A DNA stretch of 14,837 nt from Actinomycetota bacterium (lineage in GTDB: Bacteria; Actinomycetota; Acidimicrobiia; Acidimicrobiales; Ilumatobacteraceae): contig RGGX01000015.1 in the NCBI GenBank assembly GCA_010024485.1, forward strand, positions 1 to 14,837, written 5' to 3'. Positions 1 to 7,190 of this stretch are shown piece by piece (the first letter of the stretch is position 1; each line of letters starts with the position of its first letter). Under the pieces are notes generated by a model. That model was given only the letters and a program-made list of their open reading frames with translations. It was not told the origin of the DNA and ran no database searches. A program made the translations under genes and the position numbers.

Positions 1-533
1 GGGCCGTGGTGCTCGACGATTCGACATTCCACCTCGAGGCCCCCGGAGCGACCTTCGCGGGCCGTGACGTCTTCGCCCCGGCCGCCGCCCACCTGTGCAA
101 CGGCGTCGACCTCAGCGATCTGGGTTCACCGGTCGATCCCGTCGAGTTGATGCCCGGGACGATCCCTCTGCCCCGCCACGAGGGAGTCGAGGTCATCGCC
201 GAGGTGCTCTGGGTCGACCGTTTCGGCAACTGTCAGATCAATGTGGGGAGCGGTGAGTTGCCCGAGGGTTGGGGGCTGACCCTCACCCTCCGCCTCGACG
301 ACCCGACCTCGCCCACCGGAAACGTGCGTCGATCGATCACCCGCTGCGCCTCCTTCGCGGAGATCGGAGGGGGTATCGGACTCGTGAACGACTCGCACGG
401 GCTCCTCGCCATCTGCGTCGACCGTCAGTCGGCGGCCAGCGAACTCGGCATCGGTGAGGGCGACCAGGTGGTCCTCACCGACGGCGGCGAACCGGATCCG
501 GTGACGGTTCCCGTGGAACTCGGTCGCGGGTAG
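1..533 (+). CDS. S-adenosyl-L-methionine hydrolase (DUF62 / SAM hydroxide adenosyltransferase family), 5' partial
   Basis: The gene is already open at the left edge (frame starts at base 3), so only the last 176 or so residues are seen. Proteins of this family cleave S-adenosylmethionine to adenosine and methionine using an activated water; a few relatives are fluorinases or chlorinases. The visible part carries the family's FAGRDVFAPAAAHL-type segment near the start, the RFGNCQIN motif at bases 213-242, and the beta-rich C-terminal domain ending in a GLLAICVDRQSAASELGI stretch. The N-terminal catalytic segment lies outside the window, so hydrolase and halogenase cannot be told apart directly; hydrolase is the default. 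The TAG stop (531-533) is also the first half of a TAGGGT promoter element for the next small gene. GTG codons at 6 and 9 are internal, not starts, because the conserved domain runs through them from the edge. Confidence 0.85.
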   Translation, partial: AVVLDDSTFHLEAPGATFAGRDVFAPAAAHLCNGVDLSDLGSPVDPVELMPGTIPLPRHEGVEVIAEVLWVDRFGNCQINVGSGELPEGWGLTLTLRLDDPTSPTGNVRRSITRCASFAEIGGGIGLVNDSHGLLAICVDRQSAASELGIGEGDQVVLTDGGEPDPVTVPVELGRG

Positions 534-536
534 GGT
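531..536 (+). promoter_or_regulatory. -10 element TAGGGT for the 27-aa microprotein (leaderless type)
   Basis: TAGGGT lies 6 nt before the GTG at 543. This is the spacing expected if transcription starts at the start codon and the mRNA has no leader. The same arrangement recurs before several other genes in this window. The hexamer contains the TAG stop of the upstream gene. The -35 region is weak. Confidence 0.45.
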
Positions 537-542
537 CCGAGC

Positions 543-626
543 GTGCGCCCCGCGACGACCCTCGCCCTCGGCCTGCTCCTTGCCGCGATTCTCGTGGCGG
601 GCATCGTCTCGCTCGTCCGCCTCTGA
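543..626 (+). CDS. 27-residue single-pass membrane microprotein
   Basis: GTG at 543 to TGA at 624-626 encodes 27 residues: a short N-terminal stretch with one arginine (MRPATTLA), about 18 hydrophobic residues rich in Leu, Ala, Val and Ile, and a C-terminal Arg-Leu. It is almost entirely one transmembrane helix with no other domain. Support for it being real is a TAGGGT promoter element 6 nt before the start, the uninterrupted hydrophobic run, and a good fit in the 173-bp gap between the upstream stop and rex. There is no Shine-Dalgarno sequence, as expected for a leaderless message. No function can be assigned. It could be a membrane peptide that modulates a neighbour, or a chance reading frame. 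Confidence 0.45.
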   Translation: MRPATTLALGLLLAAILVAGIVSLVRL

Positions 627-668
627 GCGAGACGGGTCGGCCATGCCGACACGAATGTCGAGCAGGCT

Positions 669-686
669 TTGTGAAATCTTGCACGA
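669..686 (+). promoter_or_regulatory. Rex operator (ROP)-like site
   Basis: TTGTGAAATCTTGCACGA is an imperfect palindrome: the left half TTGTGAAA and the reverse complement of the right half, TCGTGCAA, agree at 6 of 8 positions. It resembles the known actinobacterial Rex operator TTGTGAACGCGTTCACAA. It overlaps the -35 region of the rex promoter, so bound Rex would block transcription of rex and whatever is co-transcribed with it. Autoregulation of a rex-hemACD operon is established in Streptomyces; here it is inferred from the site. Confidence 0.7.
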
Positions 687-692
687 GCGTCC

Positions 693-698
693 TACCCT
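693..698 (+). promoter_or_regulatory. -10 element TACCCT of the rex promoter
   Basis: TACCCT sits 18 nt after a TTGTGA -35-like hexamer (669-674) and 8 nt before the ATG at 707. The -35 hexamer is part of the Rex operator. The short distance to the ATG implies a leaderless or near-leaderless message. Confidence 0.55.
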
Positions 699-706
699 TG
701 CGGTTG

Positions 707-1405
707 ATGTCCCCCCATCGCACCAGACGACGCATCCCCGATGCGACCGTGTCGCGCCTTCCGATCTACCTGCAGATCCTCACCTCCCAACTCGAGGCAG
801 GTGTCTCGAACATGTCCTCCGAGGAACTCGCGGGCCTCGCCGGAGTGAACGCGGCCAAAGTCCGTAAAGACCTCAGCTACCTCGGCAGCTATGGAACGCG
901 CGGTGTCGGCTATGAGGTGCAGTACCTCGTGTACCAGATCCGACACGAACTCGGACTCGAGCACGACTGGCACGTCGTCATCGTCGGAGCCGGCAACCTC
1001 GGTCAGGCCCTCGCCGGGTACGGAGGCTTCGCCGATCGCGGCTATCCGGTCGCCGGCATCGTCGACATCTCACCCGACAAGGTCGACACCGTGGTCGGTG
1101 GTGTCCGCGTCCGCCCCCTCGATGACCTCCAGCAGATCGTCTCCTCCAAGAACGTGTCGATCGGCGTCATCGCGACGCCGGGGCCGGCTGCCCAGGAGGC
1201 CGCCGACCTGCTGGTCCGCGCCGGTGTCACCAGCATCTTGAACTTCGCCCCCGTGGTGCTCACCGTGCCCCTCGGAGTCACCGTCCGCAAGGTCGACCTC
1301 GCCGTCGAACTCCAGATCCTCTCGTACCACGAGCAGCGTCGCGCGGCCGCCGCCAGCGGCCTCCGCGCCGTGTCGGGCGAGGGCGGCCGCGGCGCGAGCG
1401 CATAG
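707..1405 (+). CDS. rex: Redox-sensing transcriptional repressor Rex
   Basis: A 232-residue protein of normal length for Rex, a homodimeric repressor that binds DNA when NADH is low and lets go when NADH binds. Residues about 10-85 form the winged-helix domain, with the family's SRLPIYLQIL start and an AKVRKDLSYLGSYGTRGVGY recognition segment. Residues about 88-200 form the Rossmann domain with the dinucleotide motif GAGNLG at 94-99. The C-terminal helix (LAVELQILSYHEQ, about 198-210) is the domain-swapped segment of the dimer. ATG 707 is chosen because it follows the -10 element at leaderless spacing; the in-frame GTG at 671 lies inside the operator. The gene heads the hem cluster and probably represses itself and hemA, linking tetrapyrrole (and so cytochrome) synthesis to the NADH/NAD ratio. 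The tail after 211 is Ala/Gly/Arg-rich and probably disordered. Confidence 0.95.
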   Translation: MSPHRTRRRIPDATVSRLPIYLQILTSQLEAGVSNMSSEELAGLAGVNAAKVRKDLSYLGSYGTRGVGYEVQYLVYQIRHELGLEHDWHVVIVGAGNLGQALAGYGGFADRGYPVAGIVDISPDKVDTVVGGVRVRPLDDLQQIVSSKNVSIGVIATPGPAAQEAADLLVRAGVTSILNFAPVVLTVPLGVTVRKVDLAVELQILSYHEQRRAAAASGLRAVSGEGGRGASA

Positions 1406-1408
1406 GGT
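1403..1408 (+). promoter_or_regulatory. -10-like TAGGGT before hemA, nested in the rex stop codon
   Basis: TAGGGT lies 8 nt before the hemA ATG at 1417, and its first three bases are the rex stop codon. It could give hemA a second, leaderless transcript besides read-through from rex. The -35 region is not convincing. Confidence 0.35.
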
Positions 1409-1416
1409 TCGCGTCG

Positions 1417-2501
1417 ATGTCGATCCTCGTCGTCGGAGTGAACCACCGGACCGCTCCGCTCAACGTCCTCGAGCGTCTCGCGCTCACCGGAGACGAGGCG
1501 GCGAAGACCGTCGCTGGACTCGCCGCCCGTGACAACCTCCGCGAGGTCGTCGTGCTCAGCACCTGCAACCGCACCGAGGTCTACGCCGTCACCGAGCGGT
1601 TCCACGGCGCCTACGCCGACATCAGCGAACACCTCTGCACCGTGAGTGGGCTCAACACCGACGAACTCACACCGCACCTGTACTCCGAGCACGACGACGC
1701 CGCTGTCGCCCACCTGTTCGAAGTGGCGTCCGGCCTCGACTCGGTGGTGGTCGGCGAGGGCGAGGTCCTCGGACAGGTCAGAGACGCCTGGGATCTCGCT
1801 CGTTCCGAGGGCGGAGCGCGCTCGTCGGTCAACCTCATGTTCCGACTGGCCCTCGAGGTCGGCAAGCGGGCCCGAACCGAGACGTCGATCGCCCGCGGTA
1901 CCGCGTCGATCAGCCATGCCGCGGTCGAGATGATCACCGAACGACTCGGAGGGCTCGACGGACGTCGAGTGCTCGTCGTCGGCGCGGGGGCCATGGGTGA
2001 CGGGATCACCGTCGCGCTCGACGCCGCCGGTGTCGGTGCGGTCACCGTGCTGAACCGCGACCCCGATCGCGCCGAGCGCGTGGCGACCCGGGTCGGCGGG
2101 CGCGCCGCCGGACTCGACGAGCTCTCCGCCGAACTCGCCGAGGCCGACGTCGTCGTCACCTGCACCGGAGCCGAGGGCGCGCTCATCGACGCGGAGATGG
2201 TCACCTCCTCCCGCCGTGCCGGACACCCGGTCGTCTTCGTCGACATCGCCGTGCCCCGCGACGTGGACGCTCAGGTCGCCACCCTCCCCGACACGGTCGT
2301 GCTCGACCTCGACGACCTGAGCGCCTGGGCCGACCGCGCGACGGACTCGACGACGAGCAGCGCGCCGCCGTGGAGGCCCTCACCCGCGGCATCGTCAACA
2401 AGTTGCTCCATGAGCCCTCGGTGCGGCTCCGCGCCCAGGCGGGAACCCCCCAGGGCGAGCGCAACGCCGCCGCGGTCGCCGACCTCTTCGACATCGAGTG
2501 A
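1417..2501 (+). pseudogene. hemA: Glutamyl-tRNA reductase with internal deletion and frameshift
   Basis: GluTR reduces glutamyl-tRNA(Glu) to glutamate-1-semialdehyde, the first committed step of the C5 route to 5-aminolevulinate. The catalytic domain is intact (GVNHRTAP at 7-14, catalytic Cys50 in STCNRTE, GEGEVLGQV at 113-121), and so is the NADP-binding domain (VVGAGAMG, about 187-194) up to LDLDDLSAWADR at about 296-307. The conserved C-terminus then resumes in a different frame from about 2343 (GLDDEQRAAVEALTRGIVNK onward) and stops at TGA 2499-2501. Compared with the family, about 55-65 residues between these points, much of the helical dimerisation domain, are missing, and the lost length is not a multiple of three. 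The original frame stays open and enters hemC, giving a 658-codon reading frame (1417-3393) that a gene caller would report as one gene. Either the gene is broken or the assembly has a local collapse. HemL, its usual partner, is encoded at 5163. Confidence 0.85.
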
Positions 2502-2508
2502 CCCGAGC

Positions 2509-3393
2509 GTGAGCGTCGACCGGGTGCTCCGCCTCGCCACGCGTTCGAGCCCTCAGGCGCGAACCCAGGCCTCCGCTGTCGCCGAGGCCCTCGCCGCCAG
2601 CGGACACCCCTGCGAGCTGGTGTTCGTCGACACCGAGGGCGACCGGTCGCAGTCAGCCGGAACACCGCTGCACACCATCGGGGGTCGTGGGGTGTTCACC
2701 AAGGAGGTGCAACGGGCCGTGCTCGACGGTCGCGCCGACCTGGCGGTCCACTCGGCCAAGGACCTCCCGACCGAAGGGGTCGACGAACTCGCGGTCGCGG
2801 CCTGGACGGCGCGACGCGACCCGCGCGACGCGCTGATCGGCCGATCGCTGGACGATCTCGCGGAGGGAGCCACCGTGGCCACCGGTTCGGTGCGTCGGCG
2901 CGCCCAGTTGGCCGAGCGACGACCCGACCTCACCTTCATCGAGCTGCGCGGCAACATCGGTACGCGGCTCGAGCGGATCCCGGCCGAGGGTGCGATCGTG
3001 ATGGCGGTCGCCGCGCTCGAGGTGCTCGGGCTCACCGACCGGATCGCCGAGGTGCTCGACCCGATGAGGTTCGTGCCCGCCGTCGGTCAAGGATGCGTCG
3101 CGGTCGAATGCCGGTCCGACGACGAGGAGGCGCGATCCGCGCTGTCCGCTGTCGACCACGAGCCAACCGCGCGGGCGGTCACCATCGAGCGCGCCTTCCT
3201 CGCCGAACTGGGTTCAGGCTGCTCGTTGCCGGTGGGCGCGCACGTCAGCGGAGGGACGCTGCACAGCTTCCTCGCCGGAGCCGATGGCGCCGTCGACCTG
3301 CGGTCGACGTCCATCGAGGCACCGGACCGCTCGCCCGTCGACATCGCCCGGGACACAGCCCGAGAGTCACTCGCGGCGGTCGGGTCGTGGTGA
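2509..3393 (+). CDS. hemC: Porphobilinogen deaminase (hydroxymethylbilane synthase)
   Basis: A 294-residue enzyme that joins four porphobilinogen units into hydroxymethylbilane in the cytoplasm. Visible signatures are LRLATRSSPQA at 7-17, GVFTKEVQRAVLDGRADLAVHSAKDLP across 61-87, the GSVRRRAQL segment at 126-134, RGNIGTRL at 147-154, and GSGCSLPVGAH at 236-246, where Cys238 carries the dipyrromethane cofactor. Start: GTG 2509, 7 nt after the hemA stop. It is in frame with the 5' part of hemA, so the hemA lesion yields a continuous HemA-HemC frame, but hemC can still start at its own GTG. There is no strong Shine-Dalgarno sequence; translation probably relied on coupling to hemA, which the lesion would change. 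The hemD start overlaps its stop. Confidence 0.95.
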   Translation: MSVDRVLRLATRSSPQARTQASAVAEALAASGHPCELVFVDTEGDRSQSAGTPLHTIGGRGVFTKEVQRAVLDGRADLAVHSAKDLPTEGVDELAVAAWTARRDPRDALIGRSLDDLAEGATVATGSVRRRAQLAERRPDLTFIELRGNIGTRLERIPAEGAIVMAVAALEVLGLTDRIAEVLDPMRFVPAVGQGCVAVECRSDDEEARSALSAVDHEPTARAVTIERAFLAELGSGCSLPVGAHVSGGTLHSFLAGADGAVDLRSTSIEAPDRSPVDIARDTARESLAAVGSW

Positions 3394-4100
3394 CGAACGA
3401 CGGCCCCCTGGCCGGGCGCACCGTGGTCACCACCCGCGAGATGCCCGGTGGCCTCGACCGACGACTGTCCAATCTCGGCGCCCACGTCGTCCAGGTCCCG
3501 ATGATCGCCGTCGTCGATCTCGATGTCGATCCCGTCGAGGGTGCCCTCGACTGGATCGTGGTGACCTCCCGACACGGGGCGTCACGTATCGGCGACATCA
3601 CCGGCGCCGAGATCGGTCACCCCTTGCTCGCCGCCGTCGGCACCGCCTCGGCCCGCGTGCTCGCCGTGGCCATGGATCGCGATGTCGACCTCGTCCCCGA
3701 CCCACAGACCGGTGAGGCGCTGGCCGCCGCGCTCACGGAACGGGTTGCCGTCGGGTCCCGGGTGCTCGTCGCCCTCGGAGACCTCGCTGCCCGCACCGTC
3801 GTCGACGCGCTCACCGCCGCCGGGGCGGAGGTCGAGGAACGCGTCGTCTACTCCACCCGTCGACGACAGCCCGGAGCCGAACAGCTCACCGCGGCCTCCG
3901 GTGCCGACGCGGTGCTGCTCGCCAGCGGGTCCGCCGCCACCGCCTGGGCGGAGGCGGGACCGATCGATGCCGGCGCGGTGATCGCCATCGGGCCGACCAC
4001 CGCTGAGGCGGCCCGATCGGCCGGGCTCGAGGTCTCGGTCGTGGCCGAGGAGCACTCGATCGACGGTCTCATCACCGCGGTCGTCGACCTGCTCGGCTGA
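3390..4100 (+). CDS. hemD: Uroporphyrinogen-III synthase
   Basis: A 236-residue protein that inverts ring D of hydroxymethylbilane and closes it to uroporphyrinogen III. Sequence conservation is low in this family. The match rests on the N-terminal LAGRTVVTTREMPGGLDRRL pattern, the WIVVTSRHGASRI segment (an 'FTSxNGV'-type motif), the central AVGTASARVLA, a second-domain VLLASGSAATAW and AIGPTTAEAARSAGLEV, and above all its place after hemC. Start: GTG 3390, whose last two bases are the first two of the hemC TGA (GTGA overlap), so the two are translationally coupled. A GTG one codon earlier (3387) is an equivalent alternative. The length is slightly below the usual 250-260, with no obvious internal gap. 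Confidence 0.88.
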   Translation: MTNDGPLAGRTVVTTREMPGGLDRRLSNLGAHVVQVPMIAVVDLDVDPVEGALDWIVVTSRHGASRIGDITGAEIGHPLLAAVGTASARVLAVAMDRDVDLVPDPQTGEALAAALTERVAVGSRVLVALGDLAARTVVDALTAAGAEVEERVVYSTRRRQPGAEQLTAASGADAVLLASGSAATAWAEAGPIDAGAVIAIGPTTAEAARSAGLEVSVVAEEHSIDGLITAVVDLLG

Positions 4101-4161
4101 GCGAGAGGCGAGGTCGAGGTCCGGTCGTCGCCGTCGGGGTGTGCCCGGAGGCGCCCGCCCG

Positions 4162-4167
4162 TACCAT
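4162..4167 (+). promoter_or_regulatory. -10 element TACCAT for hemB (leaderless type)
   Basis: TACCAT ends 6 nt before the hemB ATG at 4174, the same leaderless spacing seen before other genes here. It lies in the 73-bp hemD-hemB gap, so hemB-hemL can probably be expressed apart from the Rex-controlled genes upstream. It favours ATG 4174 over the in-frame GTG at 4141, which lies upstream of the promoter. Confidence 0.5.
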
Positions 4168-4173
4168 GCGCCC

Positions 4174-5166
4174 ATGGGTCGCTTCCCAGAGCACCGGCCT
4201 CGACGCCTCCGGCGGACGGCAGCCCTCAGGGATCTCGTCGCAGAGACGCGACTCGACACCTCCGACCTGATCGCCCCACTGTTCGTGCGTGAGGGGATCG
4301 ACCAGCCCGAGCCGATCGGGTCCCTCCCGGGCGTGGTGCAGCACACCGTCGACTCCCTGCTGACCGAGGTGCGAGGGCTCGCCGACCTCGGGGTCCGCTC
4401 GGTCATGCTCTTCGGCGTACCGGCCCACAAGGACGCGGTCGGCTCCGGCGCGAGCGACCCCGACGGCATCGTGCAGGTGGCGCTCCGCGAACTCCGCTCA
4501 GCCCTCGGCGACCGCGTGGTGCTCATGGCCGACCTCTGTGTCGACGAGTACACCGACCACGGCCACTGCGGCATCGTCGGCGACGACGGTGTGGTCGACA
4601 ACGACCGCACCCTCGAGCTGTACGCCGCGGCCGCCCGAGCCCAGGCCGATGCCGGTGCCCATGTGGTGGCCCCCTCGGGGATGATGGACGGTCAGGTCGG
4701 CGCGATCCGCTCGGCCCTCGACACCGCCGGGCACGAGTCCACCGCGATCCTCGCCTACTCAGCGAAGTACGCGAGTGCGCTCTACGGACCGTTCCGCGAC
4801 GCCGTCGATGTGACCATCGCCGACGGCGGCGACCGGCGCGGCTACCAGCAGGACCCCCGCAACGCGCGCGAGTCGCTCGTCGAGGTGGCCGCCGACATCG
4901 AGCAGGGTGCCGACATGGTCATGGTGAAGCCGGCGCTCGCCTATCTCGACGTCATCGGCGCGGTGCGCGCGATGGTCGACATCCCGCTCGCCGCGTACCA
5001 CGTGAGCGGTGAGTACGCGATGGTCCACGCCGCAGCCGAGCGCGGTTGGATCGACGGCGACGCCGTCATGCTCGAGCACCTCACCTCGATCCGACGGGCC
5101 GGCGCCGACATCATCCTGTCCTACGCCACCCGCTGGTTCGCCGAGGGCGCGGGTGGGTTGAGGTGA
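4174..5166 (+). CDS. hemB: Porphobilinogen synthase (5-aminolevulinate dehydratase)
   Basis: A 330-residue, full-length enzyme that condenses two 5-aminolevulinate molecules to porphobilinogen. Both active-site lysines are visible: Lys198 in AYSAKYASALYGPFRDA and the Schiff-base Lys252 in MVMVKPALAYLD. The metal-binding motif at 120-133 reads DLCVDEYTDHGHCG. It has Cys122 and Cys132 of the zinc type, but Asp124 at the middle position, where zinc enzymes have Cys and magnesium enzymes have Asp. The metal preference is therefore uncertain. The PSGMMDGQV segment (167-175), the ADGGDRRGYQQDP loop (217-229) and AAYHVSGEYAM (273-283) are all typical. Start: ATG 4174, set by the leaderless promoter element. 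hemL starts inside its stop codon. Confidence 0.96.
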   Translation: MGRFPEHRPRRLRRTAALRDLVAETRLDTSDLIAPLFVREGIDQPEPIGSLPGVVQHTVDSLLTEVRGLADLGVRSVMLFGVPAHKDAVGSGASDPDGIVQVALRELRSALGDRVVLMADLCVDEYTDHGHCGIVGDDGVVDNDRTLELYAAAARAQADAGAHVVAPSGMMDGQVGAIRSALDTAGHESTAILAYSAKYASALYGPFRDAVDVTIADGGDRRGYQQDPRNARESLVEVAADIEQGADMVMVKPALAYLDVIGAVRAMVDIPLAAYHVSGEYAMVHAAAERGWIDGDAVMLEHLTSIRRAGADIILSYATRWFAEGAGGLR

Positions 5167-6500
5167 TACCCCTCTGCGATCCGCCGCGCTGTGAGGCCGC
5201 CGGGTGCCAGCCCGCCCTGTGCGTCGGCGCCGGTCTCGCCGACAACGATGAGGTGTTCGAACGGTCCGTCGCGGCGATTCCCGGCGGTGTCAACTCGTCG
5301 ATCCGCGCCTTCTCCTCGGTCGGGGGTCGGCCGTATGTGGTGGCCCGGGCCGAGGGGGCGCGCGTCTGGGATGTCGAGGGCAACGAGTACCTCGATCTGG
5401 TCCAGAGCTACGGCGCCATCATCCTCGGCCACGCGCATCCGGCCGTCGTCGCCGCGGTCGCCGAGGCAGCCACCGCGGGCACCTCCTATGGGGCGCCGAC
5501 CACCCGCGAGATGAAACTCGCCGAGGCGGTCCGCGAGCGGGTCCCATCGTGTGAGCGGGTCCGGTTCATGAACTCGGGCACCGAGGCGACCTCGACGGCG
5601 ATCCGCCTGGCCCGTGGCCACACCGGACGCGACCGGGTGGTGATCTTCCACGGCAACTTCCACGGCGCGACCGACGCCCTCCTCGCCGCCGGGGGCAGCG
5701 GGGTCGCGACCCTCGGTCTGCCGGGCACCGCTGGTGTCCCCGCCGGATCGGTCGCCGAGACCCTCGTGGTGCCGTACAACCGGGTCCCCGAACTCGACGA
5801 GTCGGTGGCCGCCGTGATCGTGGAGCCGGTCGCCGCCAACATGGGTCTCGTCGCCCCGGTCGACGGCTTCCTCGACGGACTCCGCGCCGAGTGCGACCGG
5901 GTCGGCGCGCTGCTCATCTTCGACGAGGTGATCACTGGGTTCCGCCTCGGCCGTGGCGGCGCGCAGGGACGGCTCGGCGTGACCCCCGACCTCACCACCT
6001 TCGGCAAGGTCATCGGTGGCGGTCTGCCCATCGGGGCGGTCGGCGGGCGCGCCGAGGTGATGGGCTCGCTCTCACCGCTCGGGCCGGTCTTCCACGCGGG
6101 AACCCTCGCCGGGAACCCGATCGCCACCGCGGCCGGACTCGCGGCCCTCGACCTGCTCGACGACGCCGTCTACGGGCTGCTCGAGGAGCGGGTGGCGCGC
6201 CTCTCGCGACGGCTCACCGAGGTCTGCGCCGAGGCCGGACTCGCCGCCTCGTTCCCGACGGTCGGAACGCTCATGGGGATGTACCTCGGCGACGGCGCGA
6301 CACCCACCGACTTCGCCGCCGCGAAGACCACCGATGAGGCGGCCTACGCCCGTTTCTTCCACGCGATGCTGGCCGAGGGTGTCGCCCTCGCTCCCGGGGC
6401 CTACGAGGCGATCTTCGTCGGGCTCGCCCACGATGACGCGGTCATCGACCGCATCGTCGACGCCGCCTCGCGCGCCGCTCGGATCGCCGCGAACGGCTGA
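5163..6500 (+). CDS. hemL: Glutamate-1-semialdehyde 2,1-aminomutase
   Basis: A PLP enzyme of the class-III aminotransferase fold that turns glutamate-1-semialdehyde, the HemA product, into 5-aminolevulinate, the HemB substrate. Signatures: AAIPGGVNSSIRAF at 37-50, the YIDxV-like EYLDLVQSYGAIILGHAHP at 75-93, NSGTEATSTAIRLAR at 137-151, the PLP aspartate in LLIFDEVITGFR (250-261), and the PLP lysine Lys282 in TTFGKVIGGGLPIG. Start: GTG 5163, which overlaps the hemB stop as GTGA. It gives 445 residues, about 15-20 more at the N-terminus than usual. No other GTG or ATG fits before the conserved domain. That extra segment has cysteines at 5, 10, 15 and 20, an even spacing that is not a family feature. 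Confidence 0.95.
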   Translation: MIPLCDPPRCEAAGCQPALCVGAGLADNDEVFERSVAAIPGGVNSSIRAFSSVGGRPYVVARAEGARVWDVEGNEYLDLVQSYGAIILGHAHPAVVAAVAEAATAGTSYGAPTTREMKLAEAVRERVPSCERVRFMNSGTEATSTAIRLARGHTGRDRVVIFHGNFHGATDALLAAGGSGVATLGLPGTAGVPAGSVAETLVVPYNRVPELDESVAAVIVEPVAANMGLVAPVDGFLDGLRAECDRVGALLIFDEVITGFRLGRGGAQGRLGVTPDLTTFGKVIGGGLPIGAVGGRAEVMGSLSPLGPVFHAGTLAGNPIATAAGLAALDLLDDAVYGLLEERVARLSRRLTEVCAEAGLAASFPTVGTLMGMYLGDGATPTDFAAAKTTDEAAYARFFHAMLAEGVALAPGAYEAIFVGLAHDDAVIDRIVDAASRAARIAANG

Positions 6501-6517
6501 GTGCTCCATCGGCGATC

Positions 6518-6523
6518 TAGGGT
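6518..6523 (+). promoter_or_regulatory. -10 element TAGGGT before the dienelactone hydrolase gene (leaderless type)
   Basis: TAGGGT ends 6 nt before the ATG at 6530, within the 29-bp gap after hemL. The spacing matches the other leaderless promoters here and sets this gene apart from the hem cluster. Confidence 0.45.
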
Positions 6524-6529
6524 CGCGGC

Positions 6530-7180
6530 ATGCAGAGCCAACTCGACAGCGGCACGCCGATCACGATCGCTGAGGTGGAGGGATCGACCCGCGGCCTGGT
6601 CATCGCCCCGGACATCTTCGGTCTCCGACCGCTCTTCACCGACATGGTGGAGCGGCTCGCCGCCGAGTGGGGCATGACGACGATCGCCGTTGAGCCGTTC
6701 CCGGGCCGTGAGCTCGGACCGGAGATCGAACCGCGCTACGCCGCGGTGCCGACGCTCGATGACGCCAACGTGCTCGGCGACCTCGTGGCCGCCGCCGAGT
6801 TGACCGGATGCTCCGAGGTCGGGCTCATCGGTTTCTGCATGGGAGGGATGTACTGCTTCAAGGCGGCGTCCACCGGGCGGTTCGACCGCATCGCCTCCTT
6901 CTACGGCATGATCCGCCTGCCGGAGCCATGGAGATCACCCGGCCAGGCCGAGCCCCTCGAACTGGTCGCCGCCGATCCGGGCGCGGTGCTCGCCATCATC
7001 GGCGATCTCGATCACTACACCCCGCCCGACGCGGTCGAGGCCCTGGAGGCGACCGGTGTGGAGACGCTCCGGTTCGCCGATGCCGAACACGGTTTCGCGC
7101 ATGACTCGAGTCGTCCCTCGCATCGCGCGGAGGACGCGGCGACGGCGTTCGACCGGTCGCGCGCCTGGCTCGCCGGCTGA
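6530..7180 (+). CDS. Dienelactone hydrolase family protein (alpha/beta hydrolase)
   Basis: A 216-residue cytoplasmic alpha/beta hydrolase with the Cys-type triad of dienelactone hydrolases: Cys103 in the nucleophile elbow GFCMGG, Asp161 in the IIGDLDHYTPP segment, and His187 in ADAEHGFAH. The N-terminal half has the family's VIAPDIFGLRP (24-34) and an acid-loop-like VEPFPGREL. Classical members open dienelactones in chloroaromatic degradation, but many family members of this size act on unknown esters or lactones, and no aromatic-degradation genes are nearby. The true substrate cannot be read from the sequence. It has its own promoter element and converges on the regulator gene 3 bp downstream. 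Confidence 0.88.
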   Translation: MQSQLDSGTPITIAEVEGSTRGLVIAPDIFGLRPLFTDMVERLAAEWGMTTIAVEPFPGRELGPEIEPRYAAVPTLDDANVLGDLVAAAELTGCSEVGLIGFCMGGMYCFKAASTGRFDRIASFYGMIRLPEPWRSPGQAEPLELVAADPGAVLAIIGDLDHYTPPDAVEALEATGVETLRFADAEHGFAHDSSRPSHRAEDAATAFDRSRAWLAG

Positions 7181-7190
7181 GTCTCAGCGG
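7173..7190. terminator. Small hairpin at the convergent junction
   Basis: GCTGA (7176-7180) and TCAGC (7184-7188) form a 5-bp stem around GTC. Two more C-G pairs (7173-7174 with 7189-7190) can form past a bulged G. It contains both stop codons of the convergent genes. No T-run follows, so it is at best a weak bidirectional terminator. Confidence 0.3.

Noticed and set aside
1417..3393. A genuine HemA-HemC bifunctional gene
   Set aside because: The stretch between the two parts is the HemA C-terminus read in the wrong frame; the correct-frame C-terminus with its own stop is present, and hemC has its own GTG start. A deletion with frameshift explains it better.
4101..4173. Riboswitch or attenuator before hemB
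   Set aside because: The gap is only 73 bp, no conserved fold is visible, and the promoter element implies a leaderless message.
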